Assembly (NCBI GenBank): GCA_029561105.1
Contig: JAKQJQ010000028.1
Location: forward strand, 1 to 44,379
DNA length: 44,379 nucleotides
Reading direction: 5' to 3'
Source: Bacteroidota bacterium
GTDB lineage: Bacteria > Bacteroidota > Bacteroidia > Flavobacteriales > Flavobacteriaceae
Under the pieces are notes generated by a model. It saw nothing but the letters and a program-made list of their open reading frames with translations, had not been told where the DNA came from and searched no databases. Positions 8,685-16,271 of this stretch are shown in pieces. The stretch's first letter is position 1; the number at the start of each line of letters is the position of its first letter. A program made the position numbers and the translations under genes.

Positions 8685-8717
8685 AAATCCTGTCCTGCTC
8701 ATTGAGGGACAGGATTT
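8685..8717 (+). terminator. Rho-independent-type terminator after the DUF5606 gene
   Basis: A perfect 11-base-pair stem (8685-8695 with 8707-8717, AAATCCTGTCC pairing with GGACAGGATTT) encloses an 11-base loop. It is followed by CTTATTTTTATT. The hairpin ends 25 bases before the mazG ATG, so it may also limit mazG expression. Confidence 0.8.
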
Positions 8718-8742
8718 CTTATTTTTATTAAAAAATTAACCG

Positions 8743-9516
8743 ATGAATTCAAGACCACGCCAACTGGAAGCCTTTGACCGCTTGCTCAACATCATGGACG
8801 ATTTGCGCGATAAGTGCCCTTGGGACAAAAAGCAAACCCTAGAATCCCTTCGGCACCTAACCATTGAGGAAACCTACGAACTAGGTGAAGCGATACTCGA
8901 CAACAACCTTGAAGAAATCAAGAAAGAACTCGGCGATTTGTTGTTGCACATCGTTTTTTACGCCAAAATTGGCAGCGAGTCGGGTGCTTTTGATATGGCG
9001 GATGTTTGCAATGGGATTTGTGAGAAACTGATCCACCGTCATCCGCACATCTACGGCGATGTGGAAGTCAAGGATGAGGAAGAGGTCAAGCAAAATTGGG
9101 AGAAGCTCAAACTCAAGGAAGGTAAGCAATCGGTGCTCGAAGGTGTTCCCAAAAGCCTGCCGGCGCTCGTTAAAGCCAGCCGTATTCAGGACAAGGTAAA
9201 AGGCGTAGGCTTTGACTGGGAAGAACCACACCAGGTTTGGGACAAGGTGCAGGAAGAACTACAGGAGCTGCACGAGGAAGTACAATCAGGGAATCCCGAA
9301 AAGATCGAAGGTGAGTTTGGTGACGTTTTGTTCTCTATGATCAATTACGCGCGTTTTCTCAATGTAAATCCCGAGGACGCGTTAGAACGCACCAACAAAA
9401 AATTTATCAAACGATTCCAGTATCTTGAGAGCAGAGCCTGTGCGCTAGGCAAAACCTTGTCGGATATGACTTTGGCAGAGATGGACGTTTTTTGGAATGA
9501 GGCGAAGAATTTGTAA
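8743..9516 (+). CDS. mazG: Nucleoside triphosphate pyrophosphohydrolase MazG
   Basis: A 257-residue cytoplasmic enzyme that hydrolyses (d)NTPs to monophosphates and pyrophosphate, a house-cleaning role also connected to (p)ppGpp control in E. coli. Two tandem MazG domains are visible. The first has LRDKCPWDKKQTLESLRHL and the metal-binding EETYELGEAI and EIKKELGDLLLH motifs; the second has a similar EELQELHEEV and EGEFGDVLFSMINYAR pair. The length is normal. ATG start at 8743. A terminator hairpin shared with the converging DUF349 gene follows the stop. Confidence 0.95.
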   Translation: MNSRPRQLEAFDRLLNIMDDLRDKCPWDKKQTLESLRHLTIEETYELGEAILDNNLEEIKKELGDLLLHIVFYAKIGSESGAFDMADVCNGICEKLIHRHPHIYGDVEVKDEEEVKQNWEKLKLKEGKQSVLEGVPKSLPALVKASRIQDKVKGVGFDWEEPHQVWDKVQEELQELHEEVQSGNPEKIEGEFGDVLFSMINYARFLNVNPEDALERTNKKFIKRFQYLESRACALGKTLSDMTLAEMDVFWNEAKNL

Positions 9517-9543
9517 TTGATAATTTGGAAAATAAATCAAATA

Positions 9544-9577
9544 AAAAATCCCGTATCATTTCTGGTACGGGATTTTT
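9544..9577. terminator. Bidirectional terminator between mazG and the DUF349 gene
   Basis: A perfect 12-base-pair stem (9544-9555 with 9566-9577) encloses a 10-base loop. The A run on the left arm and T run on the right arm make it work in both directions. It lies between two converging genes and is one of only two convergent junctions in the window with room for a terminator. Confidence 0.85.
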
Positions 9578-9597
9578 GTTTGGTCTGGTTTTTTAAT

Positions 9598-11934
9598 TTA
9601 TTCGGCTTTGATACTTCTGAGCTGTTTGAGTTTGGCTTTTAAAGTAACGAGTTCTTCTTTATGTTTTTCGATGTTTTTACGCACTTCGGTGACAATCGAG
9701 TTTTCTTTCTTGGCATTTTTGGTGTTGGTAAAGAACTGGATGTTGTTTTCTAACTGGAAAATTTCGTTCTGTACTTCATCGATCTTGCGCATCAGGAAGA
9801 TTTTTTCGTTGTCGAGTTTGCGCGTGTCGTTATTCTCCGACAGGCTATTGACGCGGTTAGAGAATCGCACCATATCCGACTCTTTCTTGCTCAGGCTCAG
9901 TTTCTCGAACAAAGCATCAAGGATCTTATTGAATTTTCCTTCGATGTGTCTTTTTGGGAAGGGCACTTTTCCAAAGCCTTTCCAGTTTTCGATATGCTGT
10001 TTGATGGCATCCAGATCGGTACGGTGGTCGCCCGTCATTTCAAACGCCCGCAACGTATCAAGGTACGATTTCTTGCTCTCAAAAGCCTTGGTTTCTTCTG
10101 GGTTTTCTTCTACTTTTTGCTCTTTTAGTTTTTCGAAGTAGGAATTACAAGCGCCGCGGAATTCTGCCCAAAGCTTGTCGGAGTATTTCCTCGGCACATG
10201 ACCGATGGTTTTCCATTCTTCCTGGATTTTCTTCATGACTGGCGTAGTGGCCGAAAAATCGGTGCTTTCCTGTAATTCTTTGGCTTTGGCTACCAACGCC
10301 TGCTTCTTGCTCAGGTTGTCGTTTTGGTCTTTCTTGATTTCTTTGTAAAACGAATTTTTGAGTACGTTGAAACTGCGCACGGCATTTTTAAAGCTCGTCC
10401 AGGTTTCTTCGTTGAGTTCGGCTGGCACTTTTCCGGCCGAGAAAAACTCGTTCCTCGCGGCTTCGACCTTTTCTACCTGCGCGGTCCAGGCGGCATGCGA
10501 GTTGACTTTCTCCTGTGCAAGTGCTTCAATACGAGCGACAATTTCCTTTTTGCGTTCTAGATTTTCGAGTTCGGTACCGCGCAATTTCTCAAACAGCAAT
10601 TCGCGTTTGTCGTGCATCTGTTTGGTAAGTTCACTAAAACGGTTCCAGATGTCTTCGCGGTGCTCGCGCGAAACCGGCCCGATTTCTTCCTTCCAAAGTC
10701 GGTGCAGGTCTTGCAATTCACGGAAGGCTTTGCTGATGTCGGCTTCGATGACCAATTCTTCGACACGTGAGATGATGCGCTGCTTTTGCTCAAGATTGTG
10801 CTTGAAATCAATGTCGCGTGCTTCACGGTCGAGGTGTAGGTAATCGTAAAAATTCTCCACATGGAAATGGTAGTTGTTCCAGACGTGGTTGTATTTGTCT
10901 TTTGGGATTGGACCCGCGTTTTTCCAACGTTCGCGCAAATCGTTGAAATGTTTGAGCGTATCCTTGATGTTTTCCTGTGGATTGATCAGGTTCTTAAGTT
11001 CTTCGACAATTGCCAAACGGTTCTCCAGATTGGTCTTCAGATTGGTCTGAAGGCTCTTGAAGTGGATATTTTTCTTGTCACGGTATTGCGAATACAGTTG
11101 GTCGAATTTGGTTTTGAGTGGAAAATGATAATGGAAATCCTCTGTAGTGTCAGGGTTTTCGGCATGAAACTCATCCTTTTTCTCCTCGATGAAATGGTGG
11201 TATTTGGCCAGGAACGCTTTCTTGATTTCTTCTACATGGTCTTTGACCGCCATGACTTTCTCGGTATCTACTATTTTCTCCAACGCCATGACGAGTTCAT
11301 CCATCGCAAGCGCCTCATAATTTTGCATCGGGATTTCCTCGCGTAGGGTTTCGTCTTCGCTTTCTTCGGCATTGGCATGGGCAATGGCAGTTACAGCATC
11401 GTCATCGACTTCTGGAGCTGTTGCTTCCATGCTAGTTGCCGTTGGTTCGGACGATTCGATATCGCTTGTCTCTTCTGCGTGTTGGATTGTCGGTTCTTCC
11501 TGGGCGATCGCGGCAGTCATGGCTTCTTCGGCAGGCGTGGATTGGTCTGCAGCTATTGATTCTGCTACCATAGCATCGGCATTGTGCGAATCGGCCTCGG
11601 GAGAACAATCTTCGGTTGCTGGTTTTGCCGCCTTTGGTTTTTTCTCCGACGCTGCTCTGGGAGCTACAATTGATTCATCGGATGCAGTTTCAACTGCGGT
11701 CATGGCTTCTTCACCGGCTTCAGAGACGTTTTCAGACGCTTCGGATTCGGCGATTATTGCATCGGCATGGATTTCCTGGGCTTCTTCTGCCGTTGGGGTT
11801 GTCACTTCGGACGTTTGCTGGTTAGCATCCGTCAAAACAGTATCAGACTCATTTGCTGTGATTTGGGTCTCCGAATTTTGACTTTCAAGGTTTCCATCTG
11901 CATCGTGCAGGCTATCATTCTTTTCTTCTGACAT
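9598..11934 (-). CDS. DUF349-repeat protein with acidic N-terminal region
   Basis: A 778-residue protein. Residues 1-205 are acidic, low in complexity and probably disordered, with an internal imperfect repeat: residues 56-80 and 117-141 both run ADAxxAES...EEAMTA, and a weaker third copy lies near 177-190. From about residue 300 there are five helical DUF349 repeats, recognisable by RERWKNAGPIPKDKYNHVW, LHRLWKEEIGPVSREHREDI, FFSAGKVPAELNEETW, EEWKTIGHVPRKYSDKLW and ENWKGFGKVPFPKRHIEGKF. A C-terminal coiled coil (about 700-775) follows. The function of DUF349 proteins is not settled; a role in stress or cell-surface biology is only inferred. ATG start at 11934. It is monocistronic in appearance, with a terminator just after it. 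Confidence 0.88.
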   Translation of the reverse strand: MSEEKNDSLHDADGNLESQNSETQITANESDTVLTDANQQTSEVTTPTAEEAQEIHADAIIAESEASENVSEAGEEAMTAVETASDESIVAPRAASEKKPKAAKPATEDCSPEADSHNADAMVAESIAADQSTPAEEAMTAAIAQEEPTIQHAEETSDIESSEPTATSMEATAPEVDDDAVTAIAHANAEESEDETLREEIPMQNYEALAMDELVMALEKIVDTEKVMAVKDHVEEIKKAFLAKYHHFIEEKKDEFHAENPDTTEDFHYHFPLKTKFDQLYSQYRDKKNIHFKSLQTNLKTNLENRLAIVEELKNLINPQENIKDTLKHFNDLRERWKNAGPIPKDKYNHVWNNYHFHVENFYDYLHLDREARDIDFKHNLEQKQRIISRVEELVIEADISKAFRELQDLHRLWKEEIGPVSREHREDIWNRFSELTKQMHDKRELLFEKLRGTELENLERKKEIVARIEALAQEKVNSHAAWTAQVEKVEAARNEFFSAGKVPAELNEETWTSFKNAVRSFNVLKNSFYKEIKKDQNDNLSKKQALVAKAKELQESTDFSATTPVMKKIQEEWKTIGHVPRKYSDKLWAEFRGACNSYFEKLKEQKVEENPEETKAFESKKSYLDTLRAFEMTGDHRTDLDAIKQHIENWKGFGKVPFPKRHIEGKFNKILDALFEKLSLSKKESDMVRFSNRVNSLSENNDTRKLDNEKIFLMRKIDEVQNEIFQLENNIQFFTNTKNAKKENSIVTEVRKNIEKHKEELVTLKAKLKQLRSIKAE

Positions 11935-12147
11935 TTGTAAAATGTGTAAGGTTCCTAAATTTTTCGAGCGCGAAAGATAATAAAGGCATATAAGAATTCA
12001 AAGCGATTACAGTTTTTATCATACTTTTTGCTTTTTTGAGTTTGATTTAGAAGTACCTCACTACTTTTTCCGAACGCCTAAAAGTGCTTACAAGTTATTT
12101 TCTCTGGCTGATTCACGGGAATACAAATGACAGTTTTTCCTTCAATT

Positions 12148-12155
12148 TAAATTTG
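12148..12155 (+). promoter_or_regulatory. Putative -7 promoter box of the small exported LTxxQ-like gene
   Basis: TAAATTTG matches TAnnTTTG and lies 51 bases before the ATG at 12207. A short perfect dyad, CAGCAT-G-ATGCTG (12158-12170), sits immediately downstream, where an operator or a 5' leader hairpin could be. Confidence 0.4.
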
Positions 12156-12206
12156 TACAGCATGATGCTGATTGCTATCTTCGTATGGCTAACTTAAAAT
12201 TCTATA

Positions 12207-12602
12207 ATGAAAAAGTACTGGTTATTGATATTGGTTTTTATTTCAACCCTAACGGTGCCTATGATGGGTCAGCAGAAGCCGATTTTAGAAATGAGAAAGG
12301 AAAAATTGGTTTCACGGGCCCAACGCAATACCGAACGACTAAACTTAACACCAGAGCAAAAGCCATCGTTCGACGCAATCCTGAACAAGTATGCCAAAAT
12401 GAAGCGTGAGATCAACAAAAGTGAGCTCCCGTTGAAAAAGAAACAAGATTCGGTTGACAGGCTCTCTGAACCCAAAGATGCAGAAGTTAGGAAATTGCTA
12501 AGTGCAGAGCAATTCATAATTTACAAAGAAATTGTCGACGAAAGGAAACAGAAATTAGAAAATGCCAGAAAACGGCAATTGAAAACTCCGATAACTCAAT
12601 AA
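12207..12602 (+). CDS. Small exported protein with an LTxxQ-like (Spy/CpxP-type) motif
   Basis: A 131-residue protein starting with a signal peptide (KKYWLLILVFISTLTVP followed by MMGQQ), so it is probably periplasmic. The mature part is basic and helical, with the segment LNLTPEQKPSFDAILNKYAK, a match to the LTxxQ pattern of Spy/CpxP chaperone-like proteins, and a second AEQFIIYKEI segment placed where such proteins have their second helix. In that family these proteins bind unfolded envelope proteins or act in stress sensing; here this is inference. ATG at 12207; an overlapping frame from 12185 is rejected. It is followed after one base by the stop of the convergent aroE. Confidence 0.7.
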   Translation: MKKYWLLILVFISTLTVPMMGQQKPILEMRKEKLVSRAQRNTERLNLTPEQKPSFDAILNKYAKMKREINKSELPLKKKQDSVDRLSEPKDAEVRKLLSAEQFIIYKEIVDERKQKLENARKRQLKTPITQ

Positions 12603-12603
12603 T

Positions 12604-13344
12604 TTATTTGTTCCAAATTTCCCAGGCTTTCTCGGCTTGGAAAATCAACATATCCTTACCGTTTTTGACGGTGGCACCGTTTTCCTTTGCTTTTTTAAGG
12701 AATAGTGTGAGTTCGGGATTGTAAATAAGGTCAAAGGCAATGTGCTTCTCTGTAAAGAATTGATAAGGAATCGGAGGGAAGCCATCTACATTCGGGCTGG
12801 TTCCCAGTGGCGTGCAATTGATCACAATCTGGTAGTTGTCGAACGTTGTAGCATTCAAATGTTCGTAAGCCACTGTATTGACCGAAGGCGCTCTCGAAAC
12901 AAAAGCATACAAAATCCCCATTCGCTGCAAGGCAAACGCAACGGCTTTTGACGCGCCGCCAGTTCCTAAAATCAGTGCTTTTTTATGGTGGGGTTGCAAT
13001 AGGGGTTGCAACGATTGCTCGAATCCGTAATAGTCAGAATTGTACCCTTTCAACTTACCCTTTTTTGTAAACCGAATCACGTTTACCGCTCCGATTTGCG
13101 TCGCTTTGCGCGACAATACATCTAAAAATGGGATAATCTGCTCTTTGTAAGGAATAGTGACATTGAGCCCCGCCAAATCAGGGTTTTCCTTGAGCAGCGC
13201 AGGAAAGAGCGCTATTTCTGATAAGTCGAAATTTTCATACGAGCAGTCTAACGCACGGTCTTTGACGAACCGCTCGGTAAAATACGCTGCAGAAAATGAA
13301 TGGCCGATGTTTTTACCAACCAACCCGAAACGCCGGCGTGACAT
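12604..13344 (-). CDS. aroE: Shikimate dehydrogenase
   Basis: A 246-residue NADPH enzyme that reduces 3-dehydroshikimate to shikimate in aromatic amino acid synthesis. The substrate-binding start VGKNIGHSFSAAYF, the NVTIPYKEQIIPFLD motif with the catalytic lysine, the nucleotide-binding LILGTGGASKAVAFAL and the NCTPLGTSPN motif are all present. The length is slightly short for the family but no motif is missing. Its ATG overlaps the stop of the upstream TPR gene (TAATG), so translation is likely coupled. Confidence 0.95.
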   Translation of the reverse strand: MSRRRFGLVGKNIGHSFSAAYFTERFVKDRALDCSYENFDLSEIALFPALLKENPDLAGLNVTIPYKEQIIPFLDVLSRKATQIGAVNVIRFTKKGKLKGYNSDYYGFEQSLQPLLQPHHKKALILGTGGASKAVAFALQRMGILYAFVSRAPSVNTVAYEHLNATTFDNYQIVINCTPLGTSPNVDGFPPIPYQFFTEKHIAFDLIYNPELTLFLKKAKENGATVKNGKDMLIFQAEKAWEIWNK

Positions 13345-14741
13345 TATTTGTCAAGGTGCTTGTTTACCGCATTCTGTACGAGTTTCTTGGCCCAAACGGT
13401 AGGAAACAATAACTCTAAAATGGTACGATTTTTAAAATTCAACCGCAATCCATTGCTCAGGTGAAACTTTCCCTTGTCAGTTTCATGCAGCATAAGGTAC
13501 AATCCGGCCAAACGATATTCGATTTCGTATTCTTCAGGGAAATACTCGGATGCTTGCAGCAACGCGTGCACGGCACTCTCAAATTCTCCTAAAAATTGAA
13601 GGATATCTACCCAAAACAACCAGGTATCCAGCATGTAATCGCCATATTCAACGGCTTTTCTGTAACCAAACTCGGCCTCTTCAAAGAAGTTCATTTCTTT
13701 GTTGATGGTTGCGTAACGCTTCCAGTAGAATCGGTTTTCATTGTCGATACTTAAAGCCTTATTTACATAAAACAAAGCTTTCTGGAAGTTTTTCTGGCGC
13801 ACGTAAAAATCTGTGATGGCAATCCAGCCCTTATCGAGCAAAGGGTCTTCGTGTACGGTCTTGTTGAAAAACTTAAGTGCCAAAGCTTTGTTACCCAGTT
13901 TTTCATGACACTTACCAATACGCAACAATGCATAAGAAGTGGGATCGTCGAGTTCAATGGTCCGGTTGTAGCTTTCAATTGCCTCCTCATATCTTTTTAG
14001 ACGCTCGAGCGCTTTGGCCTTTTCCATAAAAGCGCCAAGAAATTCATCGTCGATGTAGGTGGCATATTCAAAAGCGCGCAAGGCTTCTTCGTATTTGTTA
14101 AGTCCGTAGTTGAGGCGGCCAATCTGATGCCAGGCGATCTCACTGTACGGATTCTTGTCAATGTACTGGGTCAAGTACGCGATTGCTTCTTCATTCTGGT
14201 CAAGGAATTCAAAGCAGTATACCACGTTGTACAACGCGGCCTGGTCTTCAAAGTCTTCCTCAAGGCATTTGATGAAGTTCTCTTTGGCCAGTTCAAGGTT
14301 GTCCATAAACAAATACTCCATGCCAATTAAGTTATACACATCGGCATAATCGTCTGTGTACTTCAAGGCGGTTTCAAGTAATTCAACCGCTTTTTCGTGG
14401 TTGTCGCGTTTAGAATAGATGTTGGCTTTCTGGATGTAAATTTCTTCGTTGTGGGGTTCGATGGCAAACAGTTCATTGAGGAGTTTCTCTGCCAAATCCA
14501 GTTTGTCATCATAGACCAGCATTTCTACCTGCACCAGTTTGAGGCCAGTGGATTTGGGATGCTGTTCGAGTGCTAATTTTAAGGCTTTCTTTGCTAACGA
14601 CGCTTTACCCATGTCGAGGTAATGAAGAATAATCTCTTCGAATTCCTCAGAGTCAAAAAACAGTATCTTGTTGGTTTTCAACATCGATTCGAATTTCGAC
14701 AAGGATAAATTATAGTCTTCTTCTTCTTCGCTGAGATGCAT
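13344..14741 (-). CDS. Tetratricopeptide repeat protein
   Basis: A 465-residue protein made almost entirely of TPR helices, for example YNLIGMEYLFMDNLELAKEN, AWHQIGRLNYGLNKYEEALR and KAKALERLKRYEEAIESYNR. No signal peptide or membrane segment is visible, so it is probably cytoplasmic and serves as a protein-binding scaffold. The N-terminal 20 residues are very acidic (SEEEEDYNLSLSKFE). ATG start at 14741. It is translationally coupled to aroE through a one-base stop/start overlap, a linkage I recall as common in Flavobacteria, although there is no obvious functional link to shikimate synthesis. Confidence 0.9.
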   Translation of the reverse strand: MHLSEEEEDYNLSLSKFESMLKTNKILFFDSEEFEEIILHYLDMGKASLAKKALKLALEQHPKSTGLKLVQVEMLVYDDKLDLAEKLLNELFAIEPHNEEIYIQKANIYSKRDNHEKAVELLETALKYTDDYADVYNLIGMEYLFMDNLELAKENFIKCLEEDFEDQAALYNVVYCFEFLDQNEEAIAYLTQYIDKNPYSEIAWHQIGRLNYGLNKYEEALRAFEYATYIDDEFLGAFMEKAKALERLKRYEEAIESYNRTIELDDPTSYALLRIGKCHEKLGNKALALKFFNKTVHEDPLLDKGWIAITDFYVRQKNFQKALFYVNKALSIDNENRFYWKRYATINKEMNFFEEAEFGYRKAVEYGDYMLDTWLFWVDILQFLGEFESAVHALLQASEYFPEEYEIEYRLAGLYLMLHETDKGKFHLSNGLRLNFKNRTILELLFPTVWAKKLVQNAVNKHLDK

Positions 14742-14912
14742 AGTATTTTCTTTAAAATTATCCTATCTAAAAGTAGGTAACGTCTTATTTAGTGCTGGAA
14801 AAGTTTGTAATTGTTGTGAACAAAGTAATTAACAAACCCGCTCCTTAAATCGGACTACGGCCCGACATCTGTAATAAAGGTCGAATTTTAATTTTATTGT
14901 TTAAGGCTAAAA

Positions 14913-14930
14913 GATTGCAAACTGGCAATC
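14913..14930 (-). terminator. Weak hairpin after the aminotransferase gene
   Basis: On the minus strand GATTGC and GCAATC pair around a six-base loop and are followed by TTTT. The stem is only six base pairs, and an alternative AAACTG/CAGTTT pairing is possible, so this is a low-confidence terminator 11 bases after the stop codon. Confidence 0.35.
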
Positions 14931-14941
14931 AGTTTCTTGGG

Positions 14942-16129
14942 TTAATTTTCTGTAAGCACTTCTTCCATCGCTTCGAGGATGATGGCGCAGCCTTCCCTGA
15001 TCTCATTTTCAGAAACCGTAAGCGGCGGTGTGATTCTAATCGCGCAACTTTCAAATAGCAGCCAGAATAGAATCAACCCTTTTTCCTGGCATTTCAGAAT
15101 TACCTTATTCGTGATTTCGGGATGCCGCGTCATGGCTGCCAGCATCAATCCTTTTCCGCGAATTTCGGTTATCAAAGGATGTACCAAAAGTGACCGAAAC
15201 AGTTTTTCCTTTGTCAATGTTTCTGTAATAAGGTTTGTTTCAGTTATTTCTTTCAAAGTGGCCAAACTTGCTGCCGCAATGACAGGGTGACCGCCAAAAG
15301 TGGTGATATGACCCAGCTTTGGGTTGTCGCTGAGTAAATCCATATGCGCTTCAGATGCGACAAATGCGCCAACCGGCATTCCGCCGCCCATTCCTTTGCC
15401 CAATATAATTACGTCGGGAACGCAGTTATAATTCTCAAAGCCGAACAGTTTTCCGGTGCGCCCAAAACCCGGTTGGATTTCGTCGATGATCATCAGCGCA
15501 CCCACTTCATCGCAACGTTTTCGCACCTTAGCAAGGAAATCATTCTCAGGTTGTATGAATCCGGCGCCGCCCTGAATGCTCTCCAGGATGATTCCGGCGG
15601 TTTTGGTCGTGATTTTTTCCAAATCCGCTTCGTTGTTGAACGTGATAAAATCGACATCTTCAATAAGCGGCCCAAACGGTTTCTTGCGTTCCTCAAATCC
15701 CATTACGCTCATCGAGCCCATCGTATTGCCGTGGTAGGCGTTGTAGCATGAAATGAGTTGTGTTCTGCCAGTCACGCGGCGCGCCAATTTTAGAGCGCCT
15801 TCGGTCGCTTCGGTTCCCGAATTCACCAAATATGTTTTTTTAAGAGGTTCTGGCAACAATGACGCAAGCAGTTTGCAGAATTCAACCGCAGGACTTTGCG
15901 AATATTCGCCATACACCATCACATGCGAATATTTATCAAGCTGTTCCTTGATCGCATCATTCACGCGTGGGTGTTGATGACCCAGCGTACAAGCCGAGAC
16001 GCCAGCGACAAAATCAAGATATTGCTTACCGTTTGTGTCGTAAATGTACGAGCCAATCGCGTGCGAAACCTCCATCCCAAGTGGATAGGGTGATGTTTGG
16101 GCTTGGTATTTTAAGAAATCTGGGTTCAA
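14942..16129 (-). CDS. Class III PLP aminotransferase (acetylornithine/ornithine type)
   Basis: A PLP enzyme of about 395 residues from the class III aminotransferase family. Visible features are the YLVNSGTEATEGALKLARR PLP phosphate-binding segment, the cofactor-contacting IIDEIQPGFGRTGKLF, the Schiff-base lysine in ILGKGMGGGMPVGAF, and THFGGHP-like TTFGGHPV. Likely substrates are N-acetylornithine, ornithine or a related amino acid; specificity cannot be read. The frame is open to 16249, but the upstream part lies in a dispersed repeat and reads as unrelated sequence; the TTG at 16129, directly before NPDFLKYQAQ, gives the usual N-terminus. The OstA-like gene is upstream on the same strand. 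Confidence 0.88.
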   Translation of the reverse strand: MNPDFLKYQAQTSPYPLGMEVSHAIGSYIYDTNGKQYLDFVAGVSACTLGHQHPRVNDAIKEQLDKYSHVMVYGEYSQSPAVEFCKLLASLLPEPLKKTYLVNSGTEATEGALKLARRVTGRTQLISCYNAYHGNTMGSMSVMGFEERKKPFGPLIEDVDFITFNNEADLEKITTKTAGIILESIQGGAGFIQPENDFLAKVRKRCDEVGALMIIDEIQPGFGRTGKLFGFENYNCVPDVIILGKGMGGGMPVGAFVASEAHMDLLSDNPKLGHITTFGGHPVIAAASLATLKEITETNLITETLTKEKLFRSLLVHPLITEIRGKGLMLAAMTRHPEITNKVILKCQEKGLILFWLLFESCAIRITPPLTVSENEIREGCAIILEAMEEVLTEN

Positions 16130-16197
16130 TGTTGAGTGTTTGAATTGTGACCCGAGGCGCAGCCGAATTGTATGGAGCGCAGCGGAATAAATGGTGT

Positions 16198-16260
16198 GGG
16201 CGTTCCCCTGCGGGTCGGGCTTTCCGCGGTGCGCGGCACCTTGCTGCAATCCCTAACGCG
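16198..16260 (+). repeat. Dispersed intergenic repeat, copy A
   Basis: One of four related intergenic elements in the window. It begins GGGCGTT, carries CGGGCTTTCCGC, a short GGTGC/GCACC hairpin, and ends ATCCCTAACGCG. It sits between the OstA-like gene and the aminotransferase, both on the minus strand. It is the shortest copy. Confidence 0.7.
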
Positions 16261-16271
16261 GCCTGGTGTAG

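Noticed and set aside
11372..11881. Plus-strand frame rich in Ser and Ala opposite the DUF349 gene
   Set aside because: It mirrors the low-complexity acidic region of the DUF349 protein on the other strand; no start signal or domain.
12185..12409. Alternative plus-strand frame overlapping the LTxxQ-like gene
   Set aside because: It has no signal peptide or domain, whereas the 12207 frame has both and reaches the natural stop next to aroE.
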